Below, piece after piece: positions 18,462 through 27,003 of a DNA stretch of 64,000 nt (position 1 is its first letter; the number at the start of each line of letters is the position of its first letter). Below the pieces are notes generated by a model, which ran no database searches, was not told the DNA's origin, and saw only the letters and a list, made by a program, of their open reading frames with translations. The position numbers and the translations under genes are program-made. Source of the DNA: Rariloculus sp965263005 (GTDB lineage Bacteria; Pseudomonadota; Gammaproteobacteria; Steroidobacterales; Rariloculaceae); assembly GCF_965263005.1 (NCBI RefSeq), contig NZ_OZ253579.1:3472001-3536000 (forward strand), given 5' to 3'.

Positions 18462-19412
18462 GTGAAGACACTGGCGATCATCGACGACTACGAGCATGCG
18501 GCGCTCGAGCTCGCAGACTGGTCGTCCATTCGACGCGACGTCGAAATCACGGTCTTCCACGACCATCTGGCGACTGAGGACGCCATCGCCGAACGCCTCG
18601 AACCATTCGATATCGTGTCGATGATGCGCGAGCGCACGCCGTTTCCGGCGTCACTGGTGACGCGGCTGCCGAAGCTCGAGCTTCTGATCACGTCGGGCAG
18701 GCGCAACCTTTCGATCGATCTTGCGGCTGCCCGGGACAACCGCATCGTCGTCACGGGCACGCCGATACTGCCCTACCCGGCCGCTGAACACACATGGGCA
18801 CTCATTCTCGCGCTCGCCAAGCGCGTGCCGATCGACGATCGAAACATGCGCGCCGGACGCTGGGGCGAAGACGTCAACGTCGGCCTTAACGGCAAGACGC
18901 TGGGCGTCATCGGTCTGGGAAAGCTTGGCCCGCAGGTTGCGAGGATCGGTCAGGCGTTCGGCATGAACGTCGTGGCCTGGAGTCAGAACCTGACCAGGGC
19001 GCGCTGCGATGAGCTCGGTGTCGCGCTCGTATCGCGCGAAGAGCTGTTTGCGAGCTCAGACTTCGTCGCCGTTCATCTCACGCTCGGCGAGCGCAGTCGC
19101 GGGTTGATCGGCGCGACCGATTTCGACTTGATGAAACCTACAGCCTATTTCATCAACACGAGCCGCGGACCGATCGTCGAAGAATCCGCGCTGATTGAAG
19201 CACTTGGGCGGAAGAAGATCGCGGGCGCAGGGCTTGACGTCTACGATATCGAGCCGCTGCCGGCCGACCACCCGTTGCGCGGCCTTTCGAACACCGTCAC
19301 CACACCGCACCAGGGTTACGTGACGAAAGAAAACTACGAGACATTCTTCGCGACGGCCGTCGAAAACATCCGTGCCTGGCTCGACGGCGAACCCATCAAC
19401 GTCCTGACCTGA
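18462..19412 (+). CDS. D-isomer-specific 2-hydroxyacid dehydrogenase family protein
   Basis: The product is 316 residues from GTG 18462 (MKTLAIIDDYEHA), a start selected because the family begins there; the in-frame ATG at 18390 adds an Arg-rich tail. The NAD-binding GxGxxG is GVIGLGKLG, the catalytic Arg lies in INTSRGPIVEE, and the His lies in TPHQGYVT. It resembles D-3-phosphoglycerate-dehydrogenase-like reductases. The substrate is uncertain. It converges with qmcA, with a strong hairpin between. Confidence 0.88.
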   Translation: MKTLAIIDDYEHAALELADWSSIRRDVEITVFHDHLATEDAIAERLEPFDIVSMMRERTPFPASLVTRLPKLELLITSGRRNLSIDLAAARDNRIVVTGTPILPYPAAEHTWALILALAKRVPIDDRNMRAGRWGEDVNVGLNGKTLGVIGLGKLGPQVARIGQAFGMNVVAWSQNLTRARCDELGVALVSREELFASSDFVAVHLTLGERSRGLIGATDFDLMKPTAYFINTSRGPIVEESALIEALGRKKIAGAGLDVYDIEPLPADHPLRGLSNTVTTPHQGYVTKENYETFFATAVENIRAWLDGEPINVLT

Positions 19413-19454
19413 TCGCCGACGAACGCGAATTCGGACTCCGGAGCCGGTCCTGCT

Positions 19455-19483
19455 GACCTGAGCCGGGACAATCGGTTCAGGTC
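19455..19483. terminator. Hairpin between convergent genes, likely bidirectional terminator
   Basis: GACCTGAGCCG (19455-19465) pairs with CGGTTCAGGTC (19473-19483), an 11-bp stem with one G-T pair and a 7-nt loop. It lies between the ends of the dehydrogenase and the SPFH gene. No immediate T-run follows on the plus strand. Confidence 0.5.
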
Positions 19484-19506
19484 GGGTTCCATTCGTGTTT
19501 ACAGGT

Positions 19507-20445
19507 TCAACTGCCCGGCGCCGCGCCTTCCGAGGTTTGCTTGAAGACGGTGGTCGCCACGCTGATCATGGAGGAGATATCGCTGAGATTCGCCGGCACG
19601 ATCAGCGTGTTGCCCTCCTTCGCCAGGTTGCCGAACCGTTCCAGGTAGTCCTCGGCAACCCTTAGCTGCATGGCCTTGTCGCCGCCTTCCGCGTTGAGCG
19701 CTTCGGCGACCTTCTTGAGTCCTTCGGCCGTGGCCTCGGCGACGGCCAGGATGGCTGCGGCCTCGCCCTGCGCCTCGTTGATCTGCTGTAGCTTGGAGGC
19801 TTCGGACTCCTTGATGACGCGCCGCTTCTCGCCCTCGGCCTCGTTGATCTTCGCGTCCCGTTCACCCTCGGACTCCAACACCGTGGCACGCTTCTCGCGC
19901 TCGGCGCGCATCTGCTTCTCCATCGCGGTCAGCACGTCCCTGGGCGGGTTGATATTCCTGATCTCGTAGCGAAGAACCTTCACACCCCATGGGTTGGACG
20001 CCTGATCGAGTTCCTCGACAATCCGCAGATTGATGTGGCTGCGCTCCTCAAAGGTCTTGTCCAACTCGATCTTGCCGATCTCGCTTCGCAGGGTGGTCTG
20101 GGCAAGCTGGGCGATGGCGAAGAGGTAGTCGCCGATCCCGTAGGAAGCCCTTTGGGCGTTCATAACCTGGAGGTAGAGCACGCCGTCCACCCCCACCTGG
20201 ACATTGTCCGAGGTGATGCAGACCTGCTCCTCGACATCGTGAGCCTGTTCCTTGAGCGTGTGGCGGTAGGCGACCCGTTCGAGAAACGGAATGAGAATGC
20301 TGAATCCCGCCCCCAGCGTTCTCGAGTATTTGCCCAGGTTCTCGATAATGTAGGCATTCTGCTGCGGCACGACCACGGCCGTCTTGATGACGATGGTAAT
20401 GGCCACGATGGCTAGCGCCACGGCTGCGATGAAACCCATGTCCAT
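19507..20445 (-). CDS. qmcA: SPFH/stomatin-family membrane protein (QmcA-like)
   Basis: The product is 312 residues. It has one N-terminal membrane segment (AAVALAIVAITIVI), the SPFH/Band 7 domain (VPQQNAYIIENLGKYSRTL, then QVGVDGVLYLQV), and a long coiled coil with repeated EGE/EAE (ESEGERDAKINEAEGE). It matches paraslipin/QmcA in length and order. Such proteins form membrane microdomain cages and protect proteases or partners. The NfeD-like gene is directly upstream on the same strand, the standard SPFH-NfeD arrangement. Confidence 0.92.
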   Translation of the reverse strand: MDMGFIAAVALAIVAITIVIKTAVVVPQQNAYIIENLGKYSRTLGAGFSILIPFLERVAYRHTLKEQAHDVEEQVCITSDNVQVGVDGVLYLQVMNAQRASYGIGDYLFAIAQLAQTTLRSEIGKIELDKTFEERSHINLRIVEELDQASNPWGVKVLRYEIRNINPPRDVLTAMEKQMRAEREKRATVLESEGERDAKINEAEGEKRRVIKESEASKLQQINEAQGEAAAILAVAEATAEGLKKVAEALNAEGGDKAMQLRVAEDYLERFGNLAKEGNTLIVPANLSDISSMISVATTVFKQTSEGAAPGS

Positions 20446-20466
20446 AAATAACTCCCTGGTATTTGG

Positions 20467-20919
20467 TTAGTCGGCAGCCGGTTCGCCCGGAAACCCCTCG
20501 ATCCTGAGATCCACTCCGTCGGCCTTCACCACCCGGGCATCAGCGCCCGCTGCGATGGGTGCCGTCCCCACATTCACCGCCGTCCACTGCGATCCCCGCA
20601 GTCTGACCCGCGTCCGGCCCCCTTGGGGAACGTTCTCGCTCACTGTCACCAACGCACCCACGGCCGTATTCTCGAATCCCGGCGCGCCGCCCCGGAGCTT
20701 GGCGTAGAGCTTCTGCCTGAACAGCACCATCGAACCGATGGCCAACACGGAAAACAGCATCCACTGTCCCCAGATCGGCAACGTCGCGCCGGCCAGGCCC
20801 ACGAGCCCGAGGCAGATTGCCGCGGCACCCACGAAAATGAGATAGAACGCAGCGTCGACCGCGGTCAACTCCGCGCCCATCAGCAGCAATCCGACGATCA
20901 ACCAGCCCCACCAAACCAT
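20467..20919 (-). CDS. NfeD-like membrane protein
   Basis: This 150-residue protein has three to four transmembrane helices (WGWLIVGLLLMGAEL; YLIFVGAAAICLGLVGL; WMLFSVLAIGSMVLF) and a C-terminal OB-fold (VGALVTVSENVPQGGRTRVRL). It is the short NfeD/YbbJ type without a serine-protease domain. It is probably translated with the SPFH gene 21 bp downstream and acts as its membrane partner. Confidence 0.9.
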   Translation of the reverse strand: MVWWGWLIVGLLLMGAELTAVDAAFYLIFVGAAAICLGLVGLAGATLPIWGQWMLFSVLAIGSMVLFRQKLYAKLRGGAPGFENTAVGALVTVSENVPQGGRTRVRLRGSQWTAVNVGTAPIAAGADARVVKADGVDLRIEGFPGEPAAD

Positions 20920-20994
20920 GTTCCCGATCCCTGACCCGCTTCCCGAATATCGAACTATCCAGCGTCCTACTGGCCGCGGGCCTGTGGCGCGGCG

Positions 20995-21030
20995 GTCTCG
21001 GTGCGACGCGGGACTTGTCCCACGGGCTGC
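20995..21030 (+). repeat. Dispersed repeat, copy 3
   Basis: This is 31/36 identical by eye to 2667-2702. The core GGGACTTGTCCC is itself a small hairpin. The repeat touches the stop codon of the amidohydrolase gene at 21030, and an extension to 21032 matches the 2541-2565 copy in reverse. Confidence 0.6.
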
Positions 21031-22124
21031 TAGAGCTTGAGAAGCTGTGCCGCAGTGCCGCCGAGGATGGCAACGAGTTCATCGTCGCTGAGCCCGTCGA
21101 CCGCCAGTGCATCGCCAACCGGATCCTCGGCCGCGATCGGGAACGGGTAGTCGGTGCCGAGCACGATCCGGTCCGCGCCGACCTCGCTGATCAAGTGTGC
21201 GAGGTTGTCGGCGGAATAAACGACGGTGTCATAGTAGAGCTGGCGAAGATACTCGCTCGGCGATTTCTCGATGCCCTGGCAGCCACGGTTGCGCACCGCA
21301 CAGTTGTCCGAGCGGCCGATGTAGGACGGCAGATAGCCGCCGCCGTGCGACCAGACGATCTTGATGCGCGGATGGCGGTCAAGGAAGCCGCCGAAGATCA
21401 TGTGCGACATGGCAACGGTCGTGTCGAGCGGCATCCCGATCGTGTTGCCGAGTGCGCCCGAGCCCGCGAACCGGCCGCCGGCATCGCCAAAGCTGCCTTC
21501 CGGATGAATGAAGATCACGGCCTCAAGCTCCTCGGCCCGAGTCCAGAAAGGATCGAAGCGCGGCGCTGAAATCTCTTCGTCACCGATGATCGTCGTCATC
21601 ATGACGCCGCGTAGATCGAGTTCCTGCATCAGATAATCCAGTTGCTCAACGGCAAGCTCCGGATGCTGCAGCGATACGCCGCCGAGCCCGACCAGGCGAT
21701 CCGGATGCATGGCTACCGCTTCGGCCACCTTCTCGTTCAGGAGCCTCGCGATCGCGTCAGCAAGGTCGGGCTCCGCCCAGTCGTGCTGATGCTGAAAGTG
21801 CAGAGTGAGCGCCTGAACGTCGATGCCCTGACGGTCCATGTCCTCGAGGCGGCCGTCGATGCTCGTGAGTCTCGGCGCCATCGGCGACCTGAGAAAGGCA
21901 CCGATATCGGACTCTGCGCGCTCGTAACCCTCGATCAGATCCCAGACCTCGGGCACGAGAATGTGCGCGTGCATATCGATCGTGCGTACGCGCTCGCCGT
22001 TTATGATCGTTGGGCCACGGCCCGCTCCCGAAGCGGCTTGCTGCGCCAGAGTCCACTCGCAACCGCACATCGCGACACCGGCAGACGCTGCGGCGCGCAG
22101 AAATTCTCTTCTCGTTTGACTCAT
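21030..22124 (-). CDS. Tat-exported amidohydrolase (ACMSD-like)
   Basis: The product is 364 residues from ATG 22124, preceded by GGGGAG. It has a twin-arginine leader (SQTRREFLRAAAS). The amidohydrolase-2 metal ligands are visible: HAH in IDMHAHI, His in FIHPEG, His in WSHGGGY and Asp in LGTDYPFP. Members of this group hydrolyse or decarboxylate aromatic or cyclic acids with a Zn ion. A second amidohydrolase lies upstream on the same strand, so the two may act in one pathway; the substrate is unknown. Confidence 0.88.
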   Translation of the reverse strand: MSQTRREFLRAAASAGVAMCGCEWTLAQQAASGAGRGPTIINGERVRTIDMHAHILVPEVWDLIEGYERAESDIGAFLRSPMAPRLTSIDGRLEDMDRQGIDVQALTLHFQHQHDWAEPDLADAIARLLNEKVAEAVAMHPDRLVGLGGVSLQHPELAVEQLDYLMQELDLRGVMMTTIIGDEEISAPRFDPFWTRAEELEAVIFIHPEGSFGDAGGRFAGSGALGNTIGMPLDTTVAMSHMIFGGFLDRHPRIKIVWSHGGGYLPSYIGRSDNCAVRNRGCQGIEKSPSEYLRQLYYDTVVYSADNLAHLISEVGADRIVLGTDYPFPIAAEDPVGDALAVDGLSDDELVAILGGTAAQLLKL

Positions 22125-22303
22125 CGATGCTCCCCGGAATGTAGCGCTTCCGCTTCGCCGCGACGCGGTCTGGCGCGCGACGGAGCGTTGCGATGCGAAG
22201 ATCCCAAGTGTACGCCGACGGATCGGCAAATTCATGCAGGGCCCATTGTCGAGCCCTTTGTCGAGCCGGATGCGGCGGCCCGCTTGGGCGGCGAGACGGG
22301 ACT

Positions 22304-23386
22304 CTACGGGCGAACCGATCCGTCGGACGAGGCCGTGTCCTGCAAGCCGAACACGCGTTGCGCGTTCGTCTCGTACAGCGCTTTCTTTTCGTCGCCGCTG
22401 ATCGGCAGATTGTCCGTGACGGCGACCTCCTCGGGGACAAACTGATACGGATAATCCATCGCGTAGAGCACCCGGTCCGTCCCCAGCACGGAGCGGGCAT
22501 ACATGATGACCGGCTCCCAGGCCATACCGCTCGTCGTGACGTAGATGTTTTCCTTCATGTAGTCGCTCGGCTTCTTCAAGAGCGGTTTCACGTTTGCGTA
22601 GCGCCCGGTCTCAACGATTCCGCGATGAAAAAAATCGACCCGGAACAGCCAATACGGGATCGCTTCGCCGAGGTGCCCGACGACAATCTCAAGCTTCGGG
22701 AAGCGATCGAATACCCCGCTCATGATGATCCTGAGCAAGTGCATTCCGGTCTCGACGGCGAAACCGTAGATTGCGCCGTCGAGACCGCATTCGAGCAGCG
22801 GCTCGAGCATTTTCGGCGCTGGATCGCGTGGGTGAAGATAGACCGGCACCCCGAGCGCCTCCGCGGCTTCGAAGATGTCCCAGAATTTCTCGTCGTCGAG
22901 ATATTCGCCCCGCGTGTGGGAGTTGATGATCGCGCCCCTGAGCCCCAGCGTCCGGACGGCCCGTTCGAGCTCCCTGGCCGCTGCCGGCGGATCCTGAGGA
23001 GCGACGGCAGCAAGCCCCGTGAATCGATCGGGGTATGCGCGAACCGCCGCGGCGAGTTCGTCGTTGGACGCCGCCGCGAGCGACACGGCCGTGGGAGCAT
23101 CGAAGACTTGCACGCCGGGGGCTGTCAGCGAGATGACCTGCCTGTCGATCCCGCTCGCGTCCATGTCGCCGATACGACGCTCGCCGAGATCCTGCAACCG
23201 CTCGACGATCGCATTTGTGCGTGGACTGTCATTGAAGAGGAAATAGCCCATGAGGCTCTCGAATCCCCGGTCGTTCGCCGCGCCGCCGACGATCAGCTTC
23301 CTGTAACGCTCGATCAGGTCCGGCGGCGCGAAGGCTTCTTCGGTCGCAATGCGCCGGTAGGCTCTTTCCGTATCGGCTTCGGGCAT
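22304..23386 (-). CDS. Amidohydrolase-2 family protein (dihydroxybenzoate-decarboxylase-like)
   Basis: The product is 360 residues with no signal peptide. Ligand-bearing strands seen are YLHPRDP, VGHLGE and MDYPYQF. The N-terminal strand reads RIATEEAFAPP; the resorcylate/dihydroxybenzoate decarboxylases have LEEHF here, so the first metal His is replaced by Ala. Whether another residue ligates the metal is unknown. It is probably a cytoplasmic decarboxylase or hydrolase on a ring acid. It lies 180 bp upstream of the exported paralogue and is transcribed the same way. Confidence 0.85.
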   Translation of the reverse strand: MPEADTERAYRRIATEEAFAPPDLIERYRKLIVGGAANDRGFESLMGYFLFNDSPRTNAIVERLQDLGERRIGDMDASGIDRQVISLTAPGVQVFDAPTAVSLAAASNDELAAAVRAYPDRFTGLAAVAPQDPPAAARELERAVRTLGLRGAIINSHTRGEYLDDEKFWDIFEAAEALGVPVYLHPRDPAPKMLEPLLECGLDGAIYGFAVETGMHLLRIIMSGVFDRFPKLEIVVGHLGEAIPYWLFRVDFFHRGIVETGRYANVKPLLKKPSDYMKENIYVTTSGMAWEPVIMYARSVLGTDRVLYAMDYPYQFVPEEVAVTDNLPISGDEKKALYETNAQRVFGLQDTASSDGSVRP

Positions 23387-23472
23387 CAGGCCATCTCGTT
23401 ATAGGTTCTCGCGGGCGATCATTGTAGACTCGGGCACGCGCACAACGACAAACCCGACGAGCGGAACCGACA

Positions 23473-23880
23473 ATGCCGTTACAGAAACTCGAGCACGTCA
23501 CGGTCAACACTGACGATCTCGACAAGACCAGGGACTTTTACTGCAACGTGCTCGGAATGACCGACGGTTATCGTCCGGACCTCGGGTTCGAGGGCGCCTG
23601 GCTCTACGTCGGCGACACGCCCTGCATTCACGTGTGCGAATGGGAGTCGTACAAGACGTACGCCGAGGCAAGAAGTCTCCCGATGTCGAGCCGGGCGTCA
23701 GGCACGGGATCCTTCGACCACGTCGCCTTCAATGCAGAGGACTATGACGGCGCCGTCGCAAGACTCGAAACAAGCGGACTCAAGTACAGTCACTCTTATG
23801 TTCCGGATATTCCGCTTCGGCAAATCTTCGTCAGAGATCCGAACGGCGTTTGCGTCGAGCTCAACTTCAGGGGAGATTGA
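23473..23880 (+). CDS. VOC (glyoxalase/bleomycin-resistance/dioxygenase) family protein
   Basis: This 135-residue single VOC unit has two beta-alpha-beta-beta-beta modules (KLEHVTVNTDDLDKTRDFY and FDHVAFNAEDYDGAV). Metal-ligand candidates are His in LEHVT, His in FDHVA and Glu in CVELNF. It could be a lyase, isomerase or ring-cleaving enzyme. It is divergent from the amidohydrolases and upstream of the acyl-CoA ligase. Confidence 0.85.
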   Translation: MPLQKLEHVTVNTDDLDKTRDFYCNVLGMTDGYRPDLGFEGAWLYVGDTPCIHVCEWESYKTYAEARSLPMSSRASGTGSFDHVAFNAEDYDGAVARLETSGLKYSHSYVPDIPLRQIFVRDPNGVCVELNFRGD

Positions 23881-24016
23881 ATCTCGCCGATTGCCTCAAT
23901 GTTCGCCCTGATGTCCGCCTCGACGTTCACCGAATGACGCGCACACGAAAGCTCGACACGCGCAGCGCAATTGCCGAGTGCGCCCAGGGCGCTCAGGTCA
24001 GGCTCCGGAAACCGCA

Positions 24017-25912
24017 ATGGCTGACGGCTACGCACAAGCTTACGAACGCTCACTGAACGATCCCGAACGCTTCTGGGCCGAGGCCGCCCGGGACATCGAC
24101 TGGATCGAGCCGTGGCAGCGAGTCCTCGACGACTCGAACGCACCGCTTTACCGCTGGTTTTCCGGCGCCGAACTCAACACCTGCTACAACTGCCTCGACC
24201 GGCACGTCGCACGTGGCCTCGCGGACCAGCCCGCGCTGATCTACGACAGTACCATGACGGGCCAGTGCCGAACCTACAGCTACGCGGAACTGCTCGATCT
24301 CACGGCGCGTTTCGCAGGCTCCCTTGAGCAAGCCGGTGTGGGCAAGGGCGATCGCGTCATCATCTACATGCCGATGGTGCCCGAAACCGTCGTCGCGATG
24401 CTGGCGTCAGCGCGGTTGGGCGCCGTACATTCGGTCGTCTTCGGCGGTTTCGCGGCCGCGGAGCTTGCCACGCGCATCGACGATGCGAAGCCGCGCGTCA
24501 TCGTCTCGGCGAGCTGCGGCCTTGAGCCCGGGCGAGTCGTTGCCTACAAACCATTGCTCGATGCCGCGATCGGCATGGCCTCGCACAAACCGGCGCGCTG
24601 CATCATCCTGCAACGCCCGGAGCTTGCGGCCGATCTCGGTCCCGGCGACGCCGACTGGCACGAGGCGCTCGCGGCGGCCGAGCCGCGTGACTGCGTGCCC
24701 GTCGCCGCCACGGACCCGCTCTACATCCTCTATACCTCGGGCACGACCGGCCAGCCCAAGGGCATCGTTCGCGACAACGGCGGTCACGCGGTGGCGCTTC
24801 ACTGGACCATGCAGGCCATCTACGGCATCGAGGCGGGCGATGTCTATTGGGCGGCATCCGACGTCGGCTGGGTCGTCGGTCACTCGTATATCGTCTATGC
24901 GCCGCTGCTCAAGGGTGCGACGACGGTGCTCTTCGAAGGCAAACCCGTCGGCACACCCGATGCGGGAACGTTCTGGCGCGTCATCGAGCGGCACCGAGTC
25001 AAGGTCATGTTTACGGCACCGACGGCGCTGCGTGCGATACGGCGAGACGACCCCGAAGGCAAGTTTATTGCGGCGAGCGATCTGAACTCGCTGGAAGCAA
25101 TGTTTCTGGCCGGCGAGCGCAGCGATCCCGAGACGTTGAATTGGGCGAGCGCACATCTGGGCATTCCCGTGATCGATCACTGGTGGCAGACGGAAACCGG
25201 TTGGCCTATCACCGCCAATCCGTGCGGCCTGGGATTGTTCGACATCCGGCCGGGGTCGGCCAACAAACCGGTTCCGGGCTGGGACGTACGAGTCCTCGGC
25301 GATGACGGCGAAGCTGTGGCAGCCGAGCGCATCGGGGCAATCTCCTGCAAGCTTCCGCTCCCACCGGGCACGCTGCCGACCCTCTGGAACGCCGATCAGC
25401 GTTTCAGGGAAGCTTATCTTGAAACGTTTCCGGGCTTTTATTCGACGGGCGACGCGGGTTACATAGACGCTGGCGGCTACGTGCACGTGCTCACGCGCAC
25501 CGACGACATCATCAACGTCGCGGGGCATCGCCTTTCGACCGGCGCAATCGAGGAAGTCCTCGCGTCTCATCCGGACATCGCCGAGTGTGCCGTCACGGGA
25601 ATCAGCGATGCTATCAAGGGCCAGATCCCGCTCGGCTTTCTGTGCAGAAAATCGGGCCATGAGCGCGCCGAGGCCGACATCGTTCGGGAGGTCGTCGAAC
25701 TGGTTCGCGAACGGATCGGGCCCGTGGCCGCTTTCAAGCAGGCCATCATCGTCGAGCGCCTGCCGAAAACCCGCTCGGGGAAAATCCTGCGCGGCATCCT
25801 GCGCTCGATGGCGGACGGCAACGAGTACGCAATGCCGGCAACGATCGACGATCCGGCGATCCTCGACGAGATCGCGGCGACCTTGCGCACGCACGGCTAT
25901 CCGGCCGACTGA
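24017..25912 (+). CDS. prpE: Propionyl-CoA synthetase-like acyl-CoA ligase
   Basis: The product is 631 residues from ATG 24017, close to the usual PrpE length. The adenylate-forming family signature is YTSGTTGQPKGIVRDNGG, with NTCYNCLDRHV at the N-terminus and WWQTETGWPI mid-protein as in PrpE. The C-terminal catalytic Lys is Lys589 in PKTRSGKILRG. It activates propionate or a similar short acid to a CoA thioester via an acyl-AMP. The earlier in-frame start at 23978 is less likely. No prpBCD genes are nearby, so the acid could come from local catabolism. Confidence 0.85.
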   Translation: MADGYAQAYERSLNDPERFWAEAARDIDWIEPWQRVLDDSNAPLYRWFSGAELNTCYNCLDRHVARGLADQPALIYDSTMTGQCRTYSYAELLDLTARFAGSLEQAGVGKGDRVIIYMPMVPETVVAMLASARLGAVHSVVFGGFAAAELATRIDDAKPRVIVSASCGLEPGRVVAYKPLLDAAIGMASHKPARCIILQRPELAADLGPGDADWHEALAAAEPRDCVPVAATDPLYILYTSGTTGQPKGIVRDNGGHAVALHWTMQAIYGIEAGDVYWAASDVGWVVGHSYIVYAPLLKGATTVLFEGKPVGTPDAGTFWRVIERHRVKVMFTAPTALRAIRRDDPEGKFIAASDLNSLEAMFLAGERSDPETLNWASAHLGIPVIDHWWQTETGWPITANPCGLGLFDIRPGSANKPVPGWDVRVLGDDGEAVAAERIGAISCKLPLPPGTLPTLWNADQRFREAYLETFPGFYSTGDAGYIDAGGYVHVLTRTDDIINVAGHRLSTGAIEEVLASHPDIAECAVTGISDAIKGQIPLGFLCRKSGHERAEADIVREVVELVRERIGPVAAFKQAIIVERLPKTRSGKILRGILRSMADGNEYAMPATIDDPAILDEIAATLRTHGYPAD

Positions 25913-25982
25913 TCGGGGTGTCCCTCCGGGTCATGGCGCACCCGGCCGCGTATACTGGCCACGGTCCTGAACGGGGTGTGCC

Positions 25983-26870
25983 GTGCGTCTGCCGCTATTC
26001 ACGATCCTGCTGTCCATAGCCCCGTCGGTGCTCGTGTTATCGACCGGCCACGCCGGAGAACTGCGGATCGCCGCCTGGAATCTCGAACACTTCAACGACA
26101 CGGTTGGCGAGGGCTGCGTGCCGCGGACCGAGGCGGATTACACTGCGATCGCCCGGCAGATAGCGGAGCTCGACGCGGACGTTGTCGCCTTCCAGGAGGT
26201 AGAGAACGAGGCTGCGGCGCGGCGTATCTTTCCGGCTGATCGTTGGGAGATCGCATTCTCGAACCGCCCGTCCACGGGCTCCGGAACGCCGTGCTACGGC
26301 AGACCGGAGGGGCGCCTGAGTCACCTTGGCACGGGCTTCGCGATCCGGCTCGGGCTCAGGTGGCGCCGTCACCCCGATATACAGGATCTGGCAGCCGGAA
26401 GCCCATTTTACCGTTGGGGAACCGACGTCACGGTGACCATGGACGGCCGCGACCTCAGGCTCCTGTCCGTGCATCTTGCCTCGGGTTGCTGGGGCGCGGG
26501 AGAAGACCAGGACACGCGGCGCAGCGATACCTGCACGACGCTTCGTACTCAATTTGCTGCACTCGGTACATGGGTCGAGGAGCGGCGGAACGAGGACGCC
26601 GATTTTGTCCTTCTCGGCGATTTCAACCGCCGATTGGCGATTCGCAGCGACTGGGGGTGGCAGGCGCTGGCGCCCCGCACGGCGCAGTTGCGCCTGCTGA
26701 CGGCAGAGATCGACACCGAGTGCGATCCGCGCTACACGGAATTCGTCGACCATTTGATCGCCAGCCCAGCAGCGGCGCAGATGCTCGTTTCTGGATCCAT
26801 CAAGGAGTTCCGCCGACAGAGCTCGCATCCGGATCACTGCGCGGTAGCAGCCCAGTTCGTGCTCGAATGA
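25983..26870 (+). CDS. Secreted endonuclease/exonuclease/phosphatase family protein
   Basis: The product is 295 residues from GTG 25983, with a signal peptide ending at TGHA-GEL. EEP fold hallmarks are IAAWNLEHF, AFQEVEN, LLGDFNRR and the terminal SDHCAV, giving the Mg-binding Glu, Asp/Asn and the catalytic Asp-His pair. It probably cleaves phosphodiesters or phosphomonoesters outside the cytoplasm; nuclease and sphingomyelinase-like roles cannot be told apart. It begins 70 bp after the ligase gene. Confidence 0.85.
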   Translation: MRLPLFTILLSIAPSVLVLSTGHAGELRIAAWNLEHFNDTVGEGCVPRTEADYTAIARQIAELDADVVAFQEVENEAAARRIFPADRWEIAFSNRPSTGSGTPCYGRPEGRLSHLGTGFAIRLGLRWRRHPDIQDLAAGSPFYRWGTDVTVTMDGRDLRLLSVHLASGCWGAGEDQDTRRSDTCTTLRTQFAALGTWVEERRNEDADFVLLGDFNRRLAIRSDWGWQALAPRTAQLRLLTAEIDTECDPRYTEFVDHLIASPAAAQMLVSGSIKEFRRQSSHPDHCAVAAQFVLE

Positions 26871-27003
26871 CCGCCGCATAGCTTGCCGCTTTCGAGGATC
26901 GCATCAACCCTGGCGTTGCGGAGCAAAGTCGGACGGGTTCGGATTTGTAACGCCCTGCGCGGATCATGACCGACTAGCGGTCGATCGCTTCTTCGACGGA
27001 TTT

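Noticed and set aside
24407..25894. 495-codon minus-strand ORF opposite the acyl-CoA ligase
   Set aside because: No domain pattern; the plus strand carries a complete adenylate-forming enzyme.
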